DNA of 64,000 nucleotides from an uncultured Muribaculaceae bacterium. Its GTDB lineage: Bacteria; Bacteroidota; Bacteroidia; Bacteroidales; Muribaculaceae. The notes beneath the pieces were generated by a model. That model had not been told where the DNA came from. It was given only the letters and a program-made list of their open reading frames with translations, and did no database searches. Location of the stretch: positions 1 through 64,000 of the forward strand of contig CAJTMM010000008.1 in assembly GCA_910577465.1 (NCBI GenBank). The letters run 5' to 3'. A program made the position numbers and the translations under genes. Positions 45,327 to 52,742 of this stretch are shown here, in pieces. Every line of letters begins with the position of its first letter. The stretch's first letter is position 1.

Positions 45327-45454
45327 CATTGCTTAGGCGCCGCCAAATTTATGTAAAATACCGTTACCAGTTCGTTATACAAGATGAAATGCGTTTTGTA
45401 TCTTGTTGATACTACGGAATATACATCGTTAGGGACAAGTCCCACCAGCTCCAC
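45327..45454 (+). repeat. Cassette right end 1 (128 bp) with attachment core copy 2
   Basis: Begins CATTGCTTAGGCGCCGCC and ends in the tmRNA-like core. It aligns over its whole length, without gaps, to 49280-49407; by eye about five in six bases are identical and most changes are transitions. It contains ACAAGAT...ATCTTGT inverted motifs and GGG-ACA-AGTCCC mimicking the tmRNA T-arm. Confidence 0.8.
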
Positions 45455-45525
45455 TTATGGCATTCGACCTAATTCGGATAATACGGGACAAACCTCGGAC
45501 TATCAGATAGTTCCGAAGTTTTGTG
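45455..45525 (+). repeat. Cassette left end 2
   Basis: Shares TTATGGCAT-CGA-CTAATTCGGAT and AAAC with 43159-43196. The first hairpin (ATTCGA/TCGGAT) keeps pairing through a G-T change. The second hairpin keeps its position but not its bases (CTCGGACTAT / ATAGTTCCGA), which is covariation. The hairpin is followed by TTTTGTGG. Confidence 0.7.
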
Positions 45526-45534
45526 GTTCGCCGA

Positions 45535-46190
45535 CATGGGCATAATCTAACGGGTGTAAGTCCCCAACGCGGCCTAATAGCGGCAAGCGTACACCCAAAG
45601 ACAAGCGTCCAATGGCGACATTTGCTGTGAAGGAAGTCTGCGGCAAAGCACTGGCCTGACGAACAGAAACTTGATACGAAGGCGTTAACTCGTGGGTAAG
45701 ACTGCCAGAGAAGTCAAAGCCTTATAGCTATTCGGAACGGGTTGGCGTAAATCAAGCAGGTATAAGTGTGAAAGATTATGCTCTTAATCGGGGAGGTCTC
45801 ACGGACGTGGCAGTGACCAAATATACTCAAAGCCACGGAGTAAAGCTTGCCGTGAGAAGTCAGCAAGGGTCATAGTACCGAATCACGGGTTGGTTTGGAA
45901 AGGACAGAACCGTGCAGTCGAGCAGTAACAGAAGGTTTGATTAAAGGTTCTTAGTAGTTTGATGTCCTAAGAGGAGCTAACAGCCATACGATAGGTCGGA
46001 AACCTAAAATAGGCAGACGTGACGATTCCATAATTGCGCCAAAGACAACGTGGGGCACCGAGTCGAGAATAAACAAAGTCGGTAAAGCACGGAACCGCCG
46101 TATGCGGAACCGCTTGTACGGTGGTGTGAGAGGACAAATAAACACAAAAAGGGGAGGGCACCTCTGATTAGTGTTCACCTCCTACTCGAT
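45535..46190 (+). mobile_element. ORF-less group II intron
   Basis: The 5' region has typical group II domain I-III sequence of the kind that precedes a maturase gene (GACGAACAGAAACTTG, GTGAAAGATTATGCTCTTAATCGGGGAGGTC, GTCAGCAAGGGTCATAGTACC). Domain V is clear at 46094-46125: ACCGCCGTA-TGCGGAACCGC-TTG-TACGGTGGT, a closed stem with the two-base bulge. Domain VI and the 3' end (GGGGAGGGCACC...CCTCCTACTCGAT) end near 46190. Between GGACAGAACCGTGCAGTCG (about 45902) and domain V only about 190 bases remain where a reverse transcriptase-maturase of more than 400 codons would be, so the ORF has been deleted. The 5' boundary is approximate. It sits a few bases after the cassette left-end hairpin. 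Confidence 0.82.
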
Positions 46191-46254
46191 TATAAACGCC
46201 TGATATATCAATGTTTTTTTTGCTAAATTTGCATCTTCAAAACCAACCAATATC

Positions 46255-46998
46255 ATGTGGCAGCAAAAAATATATGATTTAATCAATCGAGATAAAAAAG
46301 GAATGCTTGCCAGTCGTATTTATGACTGGTATATGCTCGTTATGATTTTTGCGAGTATTGTCCCCCTTATGTTTATTGAAACATATCCTATCTTTAGGAT
46401 TATTGAGATTATTACTGTTATTACCTTTATTATCGACTACCTCCTGCGGTGGAGTACATCTAATATTCAATTGAAAAAGGGATGGGTATCGTACATTATC
46501 TATCCATTCACTCCAATGGCAATCATTGATTTACTTTCAATACTCCCCGGATTGAATCTGATTAGTCCGGAGTTTAAGTTGCTCCGTCTTACCAGATTGT
46601 TGAAGATTGTACGTCTTCTAAAGATATTTAGATACTCTGACAAAATCACAATGTTCATGAATGTTCTCAAGAAGGAGCGCCATGTGTTGTTGTCAGTATT
46701 GATGCTTGCTCTGTTTTATATCTTCATTACGGCTCTTGTAATGTTTAATGCGGAACCACACATAAACCCCGAAACTGGTGCGGTAACTTTTGGTTCGTTC
46801 TTTGATGCACTCTATTGGGCAACCGTAACTCTAACTACAGTTGGCTACGGTGACTTGTGCCCGGTAACAGATATTGGGCGAGTAGTTTCCATGCTTTCTT
46901 CATTGTTTGGAGTAGCTATTATAGCTTTGCCGTCCGGTGTCATCACGGCCAGTTACCTTGAAGAACTAAGAGAATATCGTCAAAGAGAGACGAGTTGA
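46255..46998 (+). CDS. Voltage-gated-type potassium channel (six-TM ion transport protein)
   Basis: 247 residues. Six membrane segments can be traced. The S4-like segment has a basic residue every third position (Arg111, Arg114, Lys117, Arg120, Lys123, Arg126 in LLRLTRLLKIVRLLKIFR). The pore has the K+ selectivity filter TTVGYGD (194-200) followed by S6 (LFGVAIIALPSGVITASYLEE). Length and topology match prokaryotic Kv channels. A promoter-like TAAATTTG (46224-46231) lies just downstream of the intron. As cassette cargo beside redox and HD proteins its role is unclear. Membrane depolarisation on infection is one possibility (inference). Confidence 0.9.
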   Translation: MWQQKIYDLINRDKKGMLASRIYDWYMLVMIFASIVPLMFIETYPIFRIIEIITVITFIIDYLLRWSTSNIQLKKGWVSYIIYPFTPMAIIDLLSILPGLNLISPEFKLLRLTRLLKIVRLLKIFRYSDKITMFMNVLKKERHVLLSVLMLALFYIFITALVMFNAEPHINPETGAVTFGSFFDALYWATVTLTTVGYGDLCPVTDIGRVVSMLSSLFGVAIIALPSGVITASYLEELREYRQRETS

Positions 46999-47035
46999 AA
47001 GAGCGAGTTGAAAGAGGCGTGCTTCCAAGTTCTTA

Positions 47036-47060
47036 AATCACCGATATGTCGGCGATTTTT
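47036..47060 (+). terminator. Terminator after the K+ channel gene
   Basis: AATCACCGA (47036-47044), TATG loop, TCGGCGATT (47049-47057), then TTT. One A-C mismatch in the stem. A possible -7 element TAATTTTG (47063-47070) follows for the next operon. Confidence 0.65.
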
Positions 47061-47152
47061 CGTAATTTTGTAGTATCATAGCGAAGTATGCGCTAAACAA
47101 ATTAAGGATAGCGCCATGCTGAAGGAGCGCTGATTAGGTATCAAAACAAGAG

Positions 47153-47932
47153 ATGAAAAAACTATATACCATATATTTCAGTGCCACGGGCACTACGCAG
47201 AAATGCGTTGAAAAAGTATGCGCCGGTCTTGGCATGAAACCGGTGTCGGAATTGAATCTGGTGGATAACCTCGATGTAGAATTTCCACAGTTTACGGCCG
47301 ACGATATTGTTGTGGTTGCTGTCCCGGTATATGGCGGACGTGTGCCGACAGTTGTCGCGGATGCTTTTTCTCATCTGAAAGGCAATGGTGCGACCGCCAT
47401 CGCTATGGTGGTGTATGGCAACCGTGACTATGACGATGCCTTGCTGGAACTTACCGATTCGTTATCTGATAAGAACTTCCAAGTTGTCGGAGCCGGAGCA
47501 TTCATCGCCCAACATTCCATTTTCCCGAAAGTGGGTGCATCCCGTCCGGATATTTCAGATGAACAATGCCTCATAAAGTTCGGAAAGAAGTGCATGAAAG
47601 CAATCGCCGAAGGGCGACGAGTTTCGGAAGTGCCATATATCAAGGGAAAGAAACCCTACAAACAGTCGGCAGGGATTGTTCTTGCGCCTGAGGCAAAAGA
47701 ACCGGACTGCGTAAAATGCGGCGCTTGCGTAAGGAAATGTCTGGTTGGTGCAATATCCATTGAAACACCGTGGATTACCGACGCGACAAAGTGTATCAGT
47801 TGTGGCCGTTGCATTACGCTTTGCTCTCAAATGGCCCGTAAACATACGGGACTCAAATATTCAATTTTCGGGGTAATCTTCAAAACCTGTTTTTCCAAAC
47901 GCAAAGAACCCGAATGGACGGTGGCCAAATAA
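47153..47932 (+). CDS. EFR1-family flavodoxin-ferredoxin protein
   Basis: 259 residues. An N-terminal flavodoxin domain has the FMN phosphate loop YFSATGTTQKCVE (residues 8-20), VPVYGGRVP and MVVYGNRDYDDAL. It is followed by a C-terminal 2x[4Fe-4S] ferredoxin (CVKCGACVRKC and CISCGRCITLC). EFR1 proteins move electrons between flavin and iron-sulfur centres for unknown partners. The stop overlaps the start of the HD gene by 19 bases, so the two are coupled. Confidence 0.9.
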   Translation: MKKLYTIYFSATGTTQKCVEKVCAGLGMKPVSELNLVDNLDVEFPQFTADDIVVVAVPVYGGRVPTVVADAFSHLKGNGATAIAMVVYGNRDYDDALLELTDSLSDKNFQVVGAGAFIAQHSIFPKVGASRPDISDEQCLIKFGKKCMKAIAEGRRVSEVPYIKGKKPYKQSAGIVLAPEAKEPDCVKCGACVRKCLVGAISIETPWITDATKCISCGRCITLCSQMARKHTGLKYSIFGVIFKTCFSKRKEPEWTVAK

Positions 47933-48627
47933 ACCGCACTATCATTATCCCTGAACTTATGATTGACGAATCACTCCAAAACTATATCGAGACCTGCATT
48001 TTGCCGCTGTATGACTGTTTTGATGCGGCGCATCAGCGAAATCACGTTGATATGGTGATTGAGCAAAGTTTGGCTATCGCCTCCGACCTCGATGTCGATA
48101 TGAACATGGTATATGCGATTGCGGCGTATCATGACACCGGGTTGACAACTGACCGCAAGACACATCATATTGTGTCGGGCAAGATTGTCCGCGAAGATAT
48201 GTGGTTGCGCGATTGGTTCAACGAGGAACAGATTGAGATTATGGCACTGGCTTGTGAAGACCACCGGGCGTCCTCCGACCATGAGCCGAGAAGCATTTAC
48301 GGCAAAATAGTAGCCGAGGCTGACCGTTTCATTGACCCCGATACAATCATTTTGCGTACAGTGCAGTATGGACTCGCCAATTACCCTGAACTTGACAAGG
48401 AGGGACACTGGCAGCGCACTCTTGACCATCTCCACGAGAAATATTCTGAAGGTGGTTATCTCCGGCTGTGGTTCGATAACAGCCCCAATGTTGCAAGGCT
48501 CAATGCCCTGCGAGAAATTATCAAGGAAGAGCCGCTTCTACGTGAAAAGTTTGACTATCTCTATGAGGCACTGGCCAACCCACATCTCATCGGCTGCACT
48601 TGCTCACAATGCCAACCGACAAAATAA
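47914..48627 (+). CDS. HD-domain phosphohydrolase
   Basis: 237 residues, or 222 if initiation is at ATG 47959. HD motif pieces: HQRNHVDMVIEQSLAIASD (first His), IAAYHDTGLTTDRKTHHIVSG (HD pair), ALACEDHRASS and IVAEADRFIDPD (last Asp). A Cys-rich tail (GCTCSQCQPTK) is unusual and could bind a metal. Such proteins hydrolyse nucleotides or nucleotide second messengers; the substrate is unknown. Overlap with the upstream flavodoxin-ferredoxin gene suggests joint action. Confidence 0.85.
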   Translation: MDGGQINRTIIIPELMIDESLQNYIETCILPLYDCFDAAHQRNHVDMVIEQSLAIASDLDVDMNMVYAIAAYHDTGLTTDRKTHHIVSGKIVREDMWLRDWFNEEQIEIMALACEDHRASSDHEPRSIYGKIVAEADRFIDPDTIILRTVQYGLANYPELDKEGHWQRTLDHLHEKYSEGGYLRLWFDNSPNVARLNALREIIKEEPLLREKFDYLYEALANPHLIGCTCSQCQPTK

Positions 48628-48645
48628 CGAAAAATTATATAAACC

Positions 48646-49185
48646 ATGAATATCTTTGAGAATCTTAAAAAATATGTTCTGCTAAAATCACTGAGAGAAT
48701 CCGCTCTGCATTTATATGACTTTAATGATGTAAGTGTCATTGAGCGAAAGGATGGTCTGTGGGGTGTAATGCATAAAGACGGTGATGAAATCGTTCCATT
48801 CGGTAAGTATGACTTAATCGAACCGTTTTATATGGGATTGGCAAGAGTAAAGATTGGTAAAGCATCGGTTGGTAAAAGCGAGAATCATGGGAAATATTGT
48901 TGGGGCATAATAAATATTTATGGAGAAGAAGTTGTTCCTGTGGAATATACAGAACTTTGGCAATTCCATTTGAAACAAAAGTCAAGAATAAGATTAGCCA
49001 AAGATGTCAGCTATAGTTGGCTCAATCTATATGATATTGCCCCATATCCATATAATATTGAAACGGATAACAATGGCTGCATAATAGATGCTGAATACTT
49101 AGATGCAATAAGGGTAGATTATCGTAATGATGATATTATGGATGCCTTTGATGGCGATCCAGATGCAATGTGGAATATTGACTAA
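48646..49185 (+). CDS. WG-repeat protein
   Basis: 179 residues with two WG (KWG) repeats: VIERKDGLWGVMHKDGDEIVPFGKYDLIEPFYMGLARVKIG and YCWGIINIYGEEVVPVEYTEL, the beta-propeller-like repeat in which WG is followed by a G-x-E-V/I-V-P turn. No signal peptide. The acidic C-terminus (DDIMDAFDGDPDAMWNID) shows no known domain. WG-repeat proteins are widespread in Bacteroidetes with no defined activity. It follows the HD gene after 18 bases and is probably part of the same transcript. Confidence 0.82.
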   Translation: MNIFENLKKYVLLKSLRESALHLYDFNDVSVIERKDGLWGVMHKDGDEIVPFGKYDLIEPFYMGLARVKIGKASVGKSENHGKYCWGIINIYGEEVVPVEYTELWQFHLKQKSRIRLAKDVSYSWLNLYDIAPYPYNIETDNNGCIIDAEYLDAIRVDYRNDDIMDAFDGDPDAMWNID

Positions 49186-49289
49186 TCAGAGTAATTGCAA
49201 AGACAGTATATCAATCTAAGATAGACTGGTGGGTATGGATGGTTTTCCTGTTTATAGCAGGTGTCACTGCTGCCTTAGTCACTGCTTAG
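49182..49289 (+). pseudogene. Fragment of a small membrane (PH-domain-like) protein at the cassette junction
   Basis: An open stretch in a different frame encodes VIAKTVYQSKIDWWVWMVFLF then IAGVTAALVTA and TAG. YQSKIDWW followed by a hydrophobic helix resembles the beginning of bacterial PH-domain membrane proteins. The frame has no start codon and ends inside the first bases of the right-end repeat. It looks like a gene cut off by the cassette junction. The identification is tentative. Confidence 0.35.
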
Positions 49290-49407
49290 GCACCGCCAAA
49301 TTTATGCAAAATACCGTTACCAGCTCGTTACACAAGATAAAACGCGTTTTGTATCTTGTTGATATTGCGAAAGATATGTTGCTGGGGATAAGTCCCTCCA
49401 GCTCCAC
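49280..49407 (+). repeat. Cassette right end 2 (128 bp) with attachment core copy 3
   Basis: CACTGCTTAGGCACCGCC ... CCAAATTTATG ... GCGTTTTGTATCTTGTTGAT ... ATAAGTCCCTCCAGCTCCAC. Gap-free match to 45327-45454. The last 17 bases equal the tmRNA 3' end exactly. Preceded by an inverted repeat GCCTTAG / CTTAGGC, as is the first copy. Confidence 0.8.
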
Positions 49408-49462
49408 AATATTCACTGATTGTCACGTGCTTACGTGTGGGGCAAGAAGTGGTGTAAAAATT

Positions 49463-49496
49463 AAGGAAGATGCCTATTAGGGTGTCTTCCTTTCTT
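49463..49496 (+). terminator. Terminator beyond the cassette array
   Basis: AAGGAAGA (49463-49470) pairs with TCTTCCTT (49485-49492), with GCC/GGG inside, then TCTT. This may be the original tmRNA terminator displaced by the insertions. The rest of 49408-49608 shows no gene I can support. Confidence 0.6.
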
Positions 49497-49608
49497 ATAA
49501 CACATCCGCCCGGTTCTATGCCCCCAAGGCATCCAACACGAGACGAATTACCATTGACGGATAGGGGTAATAGCTCAACTCGAAGCTCACCATTGAACAT
49601 CAGGCTTG

Positions 49609-49639
49609 TTTGTAATGTGAATTAGATTTTGTAACTTTG
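49609..49639 (+). promoter_or_regulatory. Promoter of the MATE exporter gene
   Basis: TTTG (49609-49612), 19 bases, TAACTTTG (49632-49639). Transcription should begin near 49646, leaving a leader of about 105 bases. Confidence 0.72.
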
Positions 49640-49645
49640 TAGCAG

Positions 49646-49742
49646 ACTAAAGACCATAGAGTTTTGTAATCCTCATCGGAGGGCAAAAGGTATAATGCCG
49701 GATAAGATGACTGGGTAAAACCATTCATTTTATCCGTTTTTT
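49646..49742 (+). promoter_or_regulatory. Structured leader with terminator upstream of the MATE gene (attenuator or unassigned riboswitch)
   Basis: The 5' part can fold as TTTTG, an inner CCTC-ATCG-GAGG hairpin, and CAAAA. The 3' part is an intrinsic terminator: CGGATAAGATGA (49699-49710), 13-base loop, TCATTTTATCCG (49725-49736), TTTTTT (49737-49742), ending ten bases before the ATG. A terminator placed between a promoter and its own gene implies conditional read-through. It does not match a riboswitch class that I can name. Confidence 0.5.
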
Positions 49743-49752
49743 ATGACATATT

Positions 49753-51129
49753 ATGAAAAAAGAAAGACATCTTGACCGCGACAGTCTCGACTTCGGAAAT
49801 GAAAGAATACCGAAGTTGTTCAGCCAACTGTTTTTTCCGACTCTGATCGGAATGGTTTTCAATGCTCTCCTGACCATTATCGACGGTGTGTTCGTCGGGC
49901 AGGGAGTGGGATCCAACGGCATAGCTGCCGTCAACATCGTGGCACCTCTCTTTATGGTAGTGACCGGACTTGGACTGATGTTGGGCATCGGCTCGTCGGT
50001 GATAGCCAGTATTCGTCTCGCCAATGGCGAGATAAAAGCAGCTAATATCATTAGCACCCAGGCATTCCTTGTTGGTATTGCCATAGTTGTGATTATCTCT
50101 ATCCCCTGCTTGGTTGCGCCTGAAAGGGTAGTGAGAATGCTTGGCAGTAGTGATGTATTGTTGCCTGACACCATAAGTTATCTGCTATGGTTGCTTCCCG
50201 GCATGGCGTTCCTGCTGATAGAGTGCGTAGGAATGATGCTGGTGCGCCTTGATGGCTCGCCGCGCTATGCCATGTGGTGCAATATAGTGGCTGCCACTTT
50301 CAACATAGCATTAGACTATATTCTTGTATTTCCCATGCAAATGGGAGTGGCAGGAGCTGCGATTGCCACGTCGGTAAGCTGTGGACTTGGCGGAATTATG
50401 GTGCTCGTTTATTTCTTCTTCTATTCCAGCACATTGAAATTCTATCGATTGAAGATGTCGCTGACAAGTATGCTGCTTACGCTGAGAAATGCCGGGTATA
50501 TGGCAAAGATTGGCTTTGCTACGTTCCTTACCGAGATAGCCATGTCGGTGATGATGCTTACGGGTAACTATATGTTTATCGGAGCATTGGGCGAGAATGG
50601 CGTGGCGGCTTTCAGCATAGCCTGCTACCTTTTCCCGGTAATCTTTTCCATGAGCAATGCGGTGGCGCAGTCGGCACAACCGATAATCAGCTATAATTAC
50701 GGCGCCGGTAATATGAGTCGTGTATCTAAATCGCTCAACACTTCGCTTATAGCTGCCGCGATTTGTGGTATTACAGTTTCCGCTATAGTTGCCGTTGGAG
50801 CGAAGCCCATTATTATGATGTTCCTTTCGCCGGATTCCGGAGCGTTCGTCATAGCCTGCGAGGGTCTTCCGAAGTTTGCGCTGTGCGGACTGTTCTTTGC
50901 CTTGAACATAGCTATGATAGGGTTTTACCAAAGTCTTGAGCAGTCCACGAGAGCAACAGTTTTCACTCTCCTGCGCGGTATCATTTTCATCGTGCCGCTG
51001 TTCCTGACACTCCCACATCTGATAGGCATTCCGGGCATGTGGCTCGCCATTCCGGCATCAGAGTTGCTCACGCTGATTGTCATCGCCATCGACTTCGCCG
51101 CCAATCGGCACAAGCGCAAAGCCGGATAG
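49753..51129 (+). CDS. MATE-family multidrug/metabolite efflux transporter
   Basis: 458 residues, twelve membrane segments. N-terminal RIPKLFSQLFFPTLIGMVFNALLTIIDGVFVGQGVGSNGIAAVNIVAPLF is typical of the DinF/NorM-like MATE group. The paired second half (GYMAKIGFATFLTEIAMSVMM, AFSIACYLFPVIFSMSNAVAQSAQPIISYNYGAG) repeats the pattern. It exports cationic compounds or metabolites using Na+ or H+. Expression is probably controlled by the leader terminator just upstream. It is followed after 52 bases by a flavoprotein gene. Confidence 0.92.
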   Translation: MKKERHLDRDSLDFGNERIPKLFSQLFFPTLIGMVFNALLTIIDGVFVGQGVGSNGIAAVNIVAPLFMVVTGLGLMLGIGSSVIASIRLANGEIKAANIISTQAFLVGIAIVVIISIPCLVAPERVVRMLGSSDVLLPDTISYLLWLLPGMAFLLIECVGMMLVRLDGSPRYAMWCNIVAATFNIALDYILVFPMQMGVAGAAIATSVSCGLGGIMVLVYFFFYSSTLKFYRLKMSLTSMLLTLRNAGYMAKIGFATFLTEIAMSVMMLTGNYMFIGALGENGVAAFSIACYLFPVIFSMSNAVAQSAQPIISYNYGAGNMSRVSKSLNTSLIAAAICGITVSAIVAVGAKPIIMMFLSPDSGAFVIACEGLPKFALCGLFFALNIAMIGFYQSLEQSTRATVFTLLRGIIFIVPLFLTLPHLIGIPGMWLAIPASELLTLIVIAIDFAANRHKRKAG

Positions 51130-51181
51130 ACATAAACCATAGTCTACAACAATCTGTTATCATAAATAAAATGAAATACGC

Positions 51182-51847
51182 ATGAAGATAATCGCTATCA
51201 ATGGCAGTCCCCGTAAGGGGTGGAACTCCGACAAGCTGCTTTTGAGTTGGGTTGACGGGGTTAAATCAGTGTGTAACGATGCCGATATTGAGGTCGTGAA
51301 TCTCTACGACCTCACTTTCACAGGGTGCAGAAGTTGCTTTGCTTGCAAGTTGAAAGATGGTAAGTTTTTCGGTACATGCCCTATAAATGATGGAATCCAC
51401 GACATTCTTGCAGGCATCCGCCATGCCGATGCAGTGGCAATCGCTGTTCCGATTTATTTCGGCGACATAAACGCATATACAAAATGCCTGATGGAGAGAA
51501 TGATATTTTCAGTCATGACCTACGGCAACCCGCCCCGCAATATGGTTGAAAATCCGGTGGAGTTTACAATGTTATACACTATGAATGCACCTGAGGATTT
51601 TGTGGTGGCACACAACTATCTGTTGCGCTGCGATGAGATGGAAACCACAATCGGCTGGGCCTACAAATGCAAGGTGGAAAGAGTTACAGCATACAATACT
51701 TATCAGTTTACCGATTATTCAAAATATGAATCGGAATACTTTGACGAAGCTGACAAGCGCCGTTACCGTGACACGCATTTCAGCCTTGACTTAAAGTCGG
51801 CATTTGATGCCGGAGCAAAATGTGCGGAGAAACTTCTTAAAAAGTGA
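51182..51847 (+). CDS. Flavodoxin-family NAD(P)H-dependent FMN reductase / iron-sulfur flavoprotein-like
   Basis: 221 residues. The FMN loop is IIAINGSPRKGWNSDKLL (residues 3-20). CRSCFACKLKDGKFFGTCPIND carries the cysteine cluster of the iron-sulfur flavoprotein type, and ADAVAIAVPIYFGD is the ribityl-binding strand. It probably reduces quinones or other small electrophiles; whether it binds a 4Fe-4S cluster is not certain. Its stop overlaps the frame of the following hydrolase, so they form one unit. Confidence 0.86.
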   Translation: MKIIAINGSPRKGWNSDKLLLSWVDGVKSVCNDADIEVVNLYDLTFTGCRSCFACKLKDGKFFGTCPINDGIHDILAGIRHADAVAIAVPIYFGDINAYTKCLMERMIFSVMTYGNPPRNMVENPVEFTMLYTMNAPEDFVVAHNYLLRCDEMETTIGWAYKCKVERVTAYNTYQFTDYSKYESEYFDEADKRRYRDTHFSLDLKSAFDAGAKCAEKLLKK

Positions 51848-51852
51848 GAGAT

Positions 51853-52695
51853 ATGTGCCGGATAAAAATACACATGATGCACTGCGGGCGGGTTCGTGTA
51901 TCGCCGTCGCTCCCTTTCGGTGATGGAAACATCATCAAGGCTTCCGGATTGTTTCTCCCGAAGAAAGATAAAATCTGGCTTCCCGTAACATGCGTGTATA
52001 TCGAACATCCAAAGGCAAAAATACTCGTTGACACCGGTTGGAACCGCCTGATGTCGCCAGCCGGCATTCTCGACAACAAAGCTCAGGCTACGCAGTTGGG
52101 GCGAATGCTCGTGCGCATTAGCGAGGGATATGTTGAGAAAGGGATGACCGCTTCCGAACAACTTGCACAGATGGGTGTGAGACCCGAAGATTTGGATTTT
52201 GTCGTCCTCTCGCATCTTGACTGCGACCATGTTGCCGGACTTCGCGAACTGGTCGGAGCCAAGCATATCATGACCTCGGAAGACGAGATTACAAGTGCCT
52301 CCAAATGTTTTGAGTCCCACACGCGCTATGCACCATCCTTGTGGAAGGATACCGGAATCACGGCTTTCCAATATTCACATAGTGGTATTGGTCCGGTAGG
52401 CGAATCATACGACCTGCTTGGTGACGGTACAGTGCAGTTAGTGCATATCCCCGGGCATAGTAAAGGGCTTTTCGCTACCCTTGTGAGCAACAACGGCAAG
52501 CGGGCTATGTATTTCTCCGACGGCGGCTATGCCACACGCTCTTGGAAAGAACTGATTTTGCCAGGCATCTGCGAGGATAAGAATGCTGCACTGAAATCCC
52601 TCGAATGGATAAAATCAGTCAGCGAAAGCCCCGACTGCGTAGACTCTTTTGCCTGCCACGACCCCGAAATCGCCCCACACCTAACGACAATCTGA
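51853..52695 (+). CDS. MBL-fold metallohydrolase (N-acyl homoserine lactonase-like)
   Basis: 280 residues from ATG 51853. Metal site LSHLDCDHVAG (HxDxDH-like, in VVLSHLDCDHVAGL), with further ligands HIPGHSKGL and FSDGGYAT and a C-terminal His (FACHDPEIAPHL). The segment KILVDTGWN and the insertion ATQLGRMLVRISEGYVEKG are those of the AiiA-type lactonase branch. Substrate is a lactone or ester; quorum-quenching activity should not be assumed. Its 3' end runs convergently into a sigma-factor remnant. Confidence 0.84.
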   Translation: MCRIKIHMMHCGRVRVSPSLPFGDGNIIKASGLFLPKKDKIWLPVTCVYIEHPKAKILVDTGWNRLMSPAGILDNKAQATQLGRMLVRISEGYVEKGMTASEQLAQMGVRPEDLDFVVLSHLDCDHVAGLRELVGAKHIMTSEDEITSASKCFESHTRYAPSLWKDTGITAFQYSHSGIGPVGESYDLLGDGTVQLVHIPGHSKGLFATLVSNNGKRAMYFSDGGYATRSWKELILPGICEDKNAALKSLEWIKSVSESPDCVDSFACHDPEIAPHLTTI

Positions 52696-52742
52696 TCATA
52701 ATAACAGAATGGGACTGCGCTTTTTTTACACAGTCTCATACC

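Larger units (their letters stand above)
43159..45454 (+). mobile_element. Integrase-less ssrA cassette 1 (AbiE cassette)
   Basis: Bounded on the left by the tmRNA 3' end (core AGTCCCTCCAGCTCCAC, 43142-43158) and on the right by a near-copy (AGTCCCACCAGCTCCAC, 45438-45454). The first 70 bases or so form a left end shared with cassette 2. The last 128 bases (45327-45454) form a right end shared with cassette 2. Cargo is only the AbiEi/AbiEii pair. Between the toxin stop (45126) and the right end there are 200 bases with small inverted repeats and no gene. A hairpin GCCTAATGCAATG (45297-45309) / CATTGCTTAGGC (45327-45338) straddles the start of the right end. No integrase or transposase is encoded. 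Confidence 0.75.
45455..49407 (+). mobile_element. Integrase-less ssrA cassette 2
   Basis: Starts directly after core copy 2 with the conserved left end (TTATGGCATTCGACCTAATTC, hairpin AACCTCGGACTAT/ATAGTTCCGAAGTT) and ends with the conserved 128-bp right end and core copy 3 (49391-49407). Cargo in order: ORF-less group II intron, K+ channel, EFR1 flavodoxin-ferredoxin, HD hydrolase, WG-repeat protein, and a fragment of a membrane protein. All cargo points away from ssrA. No recombinase is encoded. The sequence beyond 49407 no longer resembles a left end, so the array ends there. Confidence 0.75.

Noticed and set aside
43159..49407. True integron cassette array
   Set aside because: No integron integrase and no recognisable attC boxes (RYYYAAC/GTTRRRY); the core is the tmRNA 3' end, which points to a site-specific integrase type of system.
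52527..52742. Continuation of the sigma-factor frame to 52527
   Set aside because: The residues after position 66 are antisense to the lactonase gene and show no sigma similarity.
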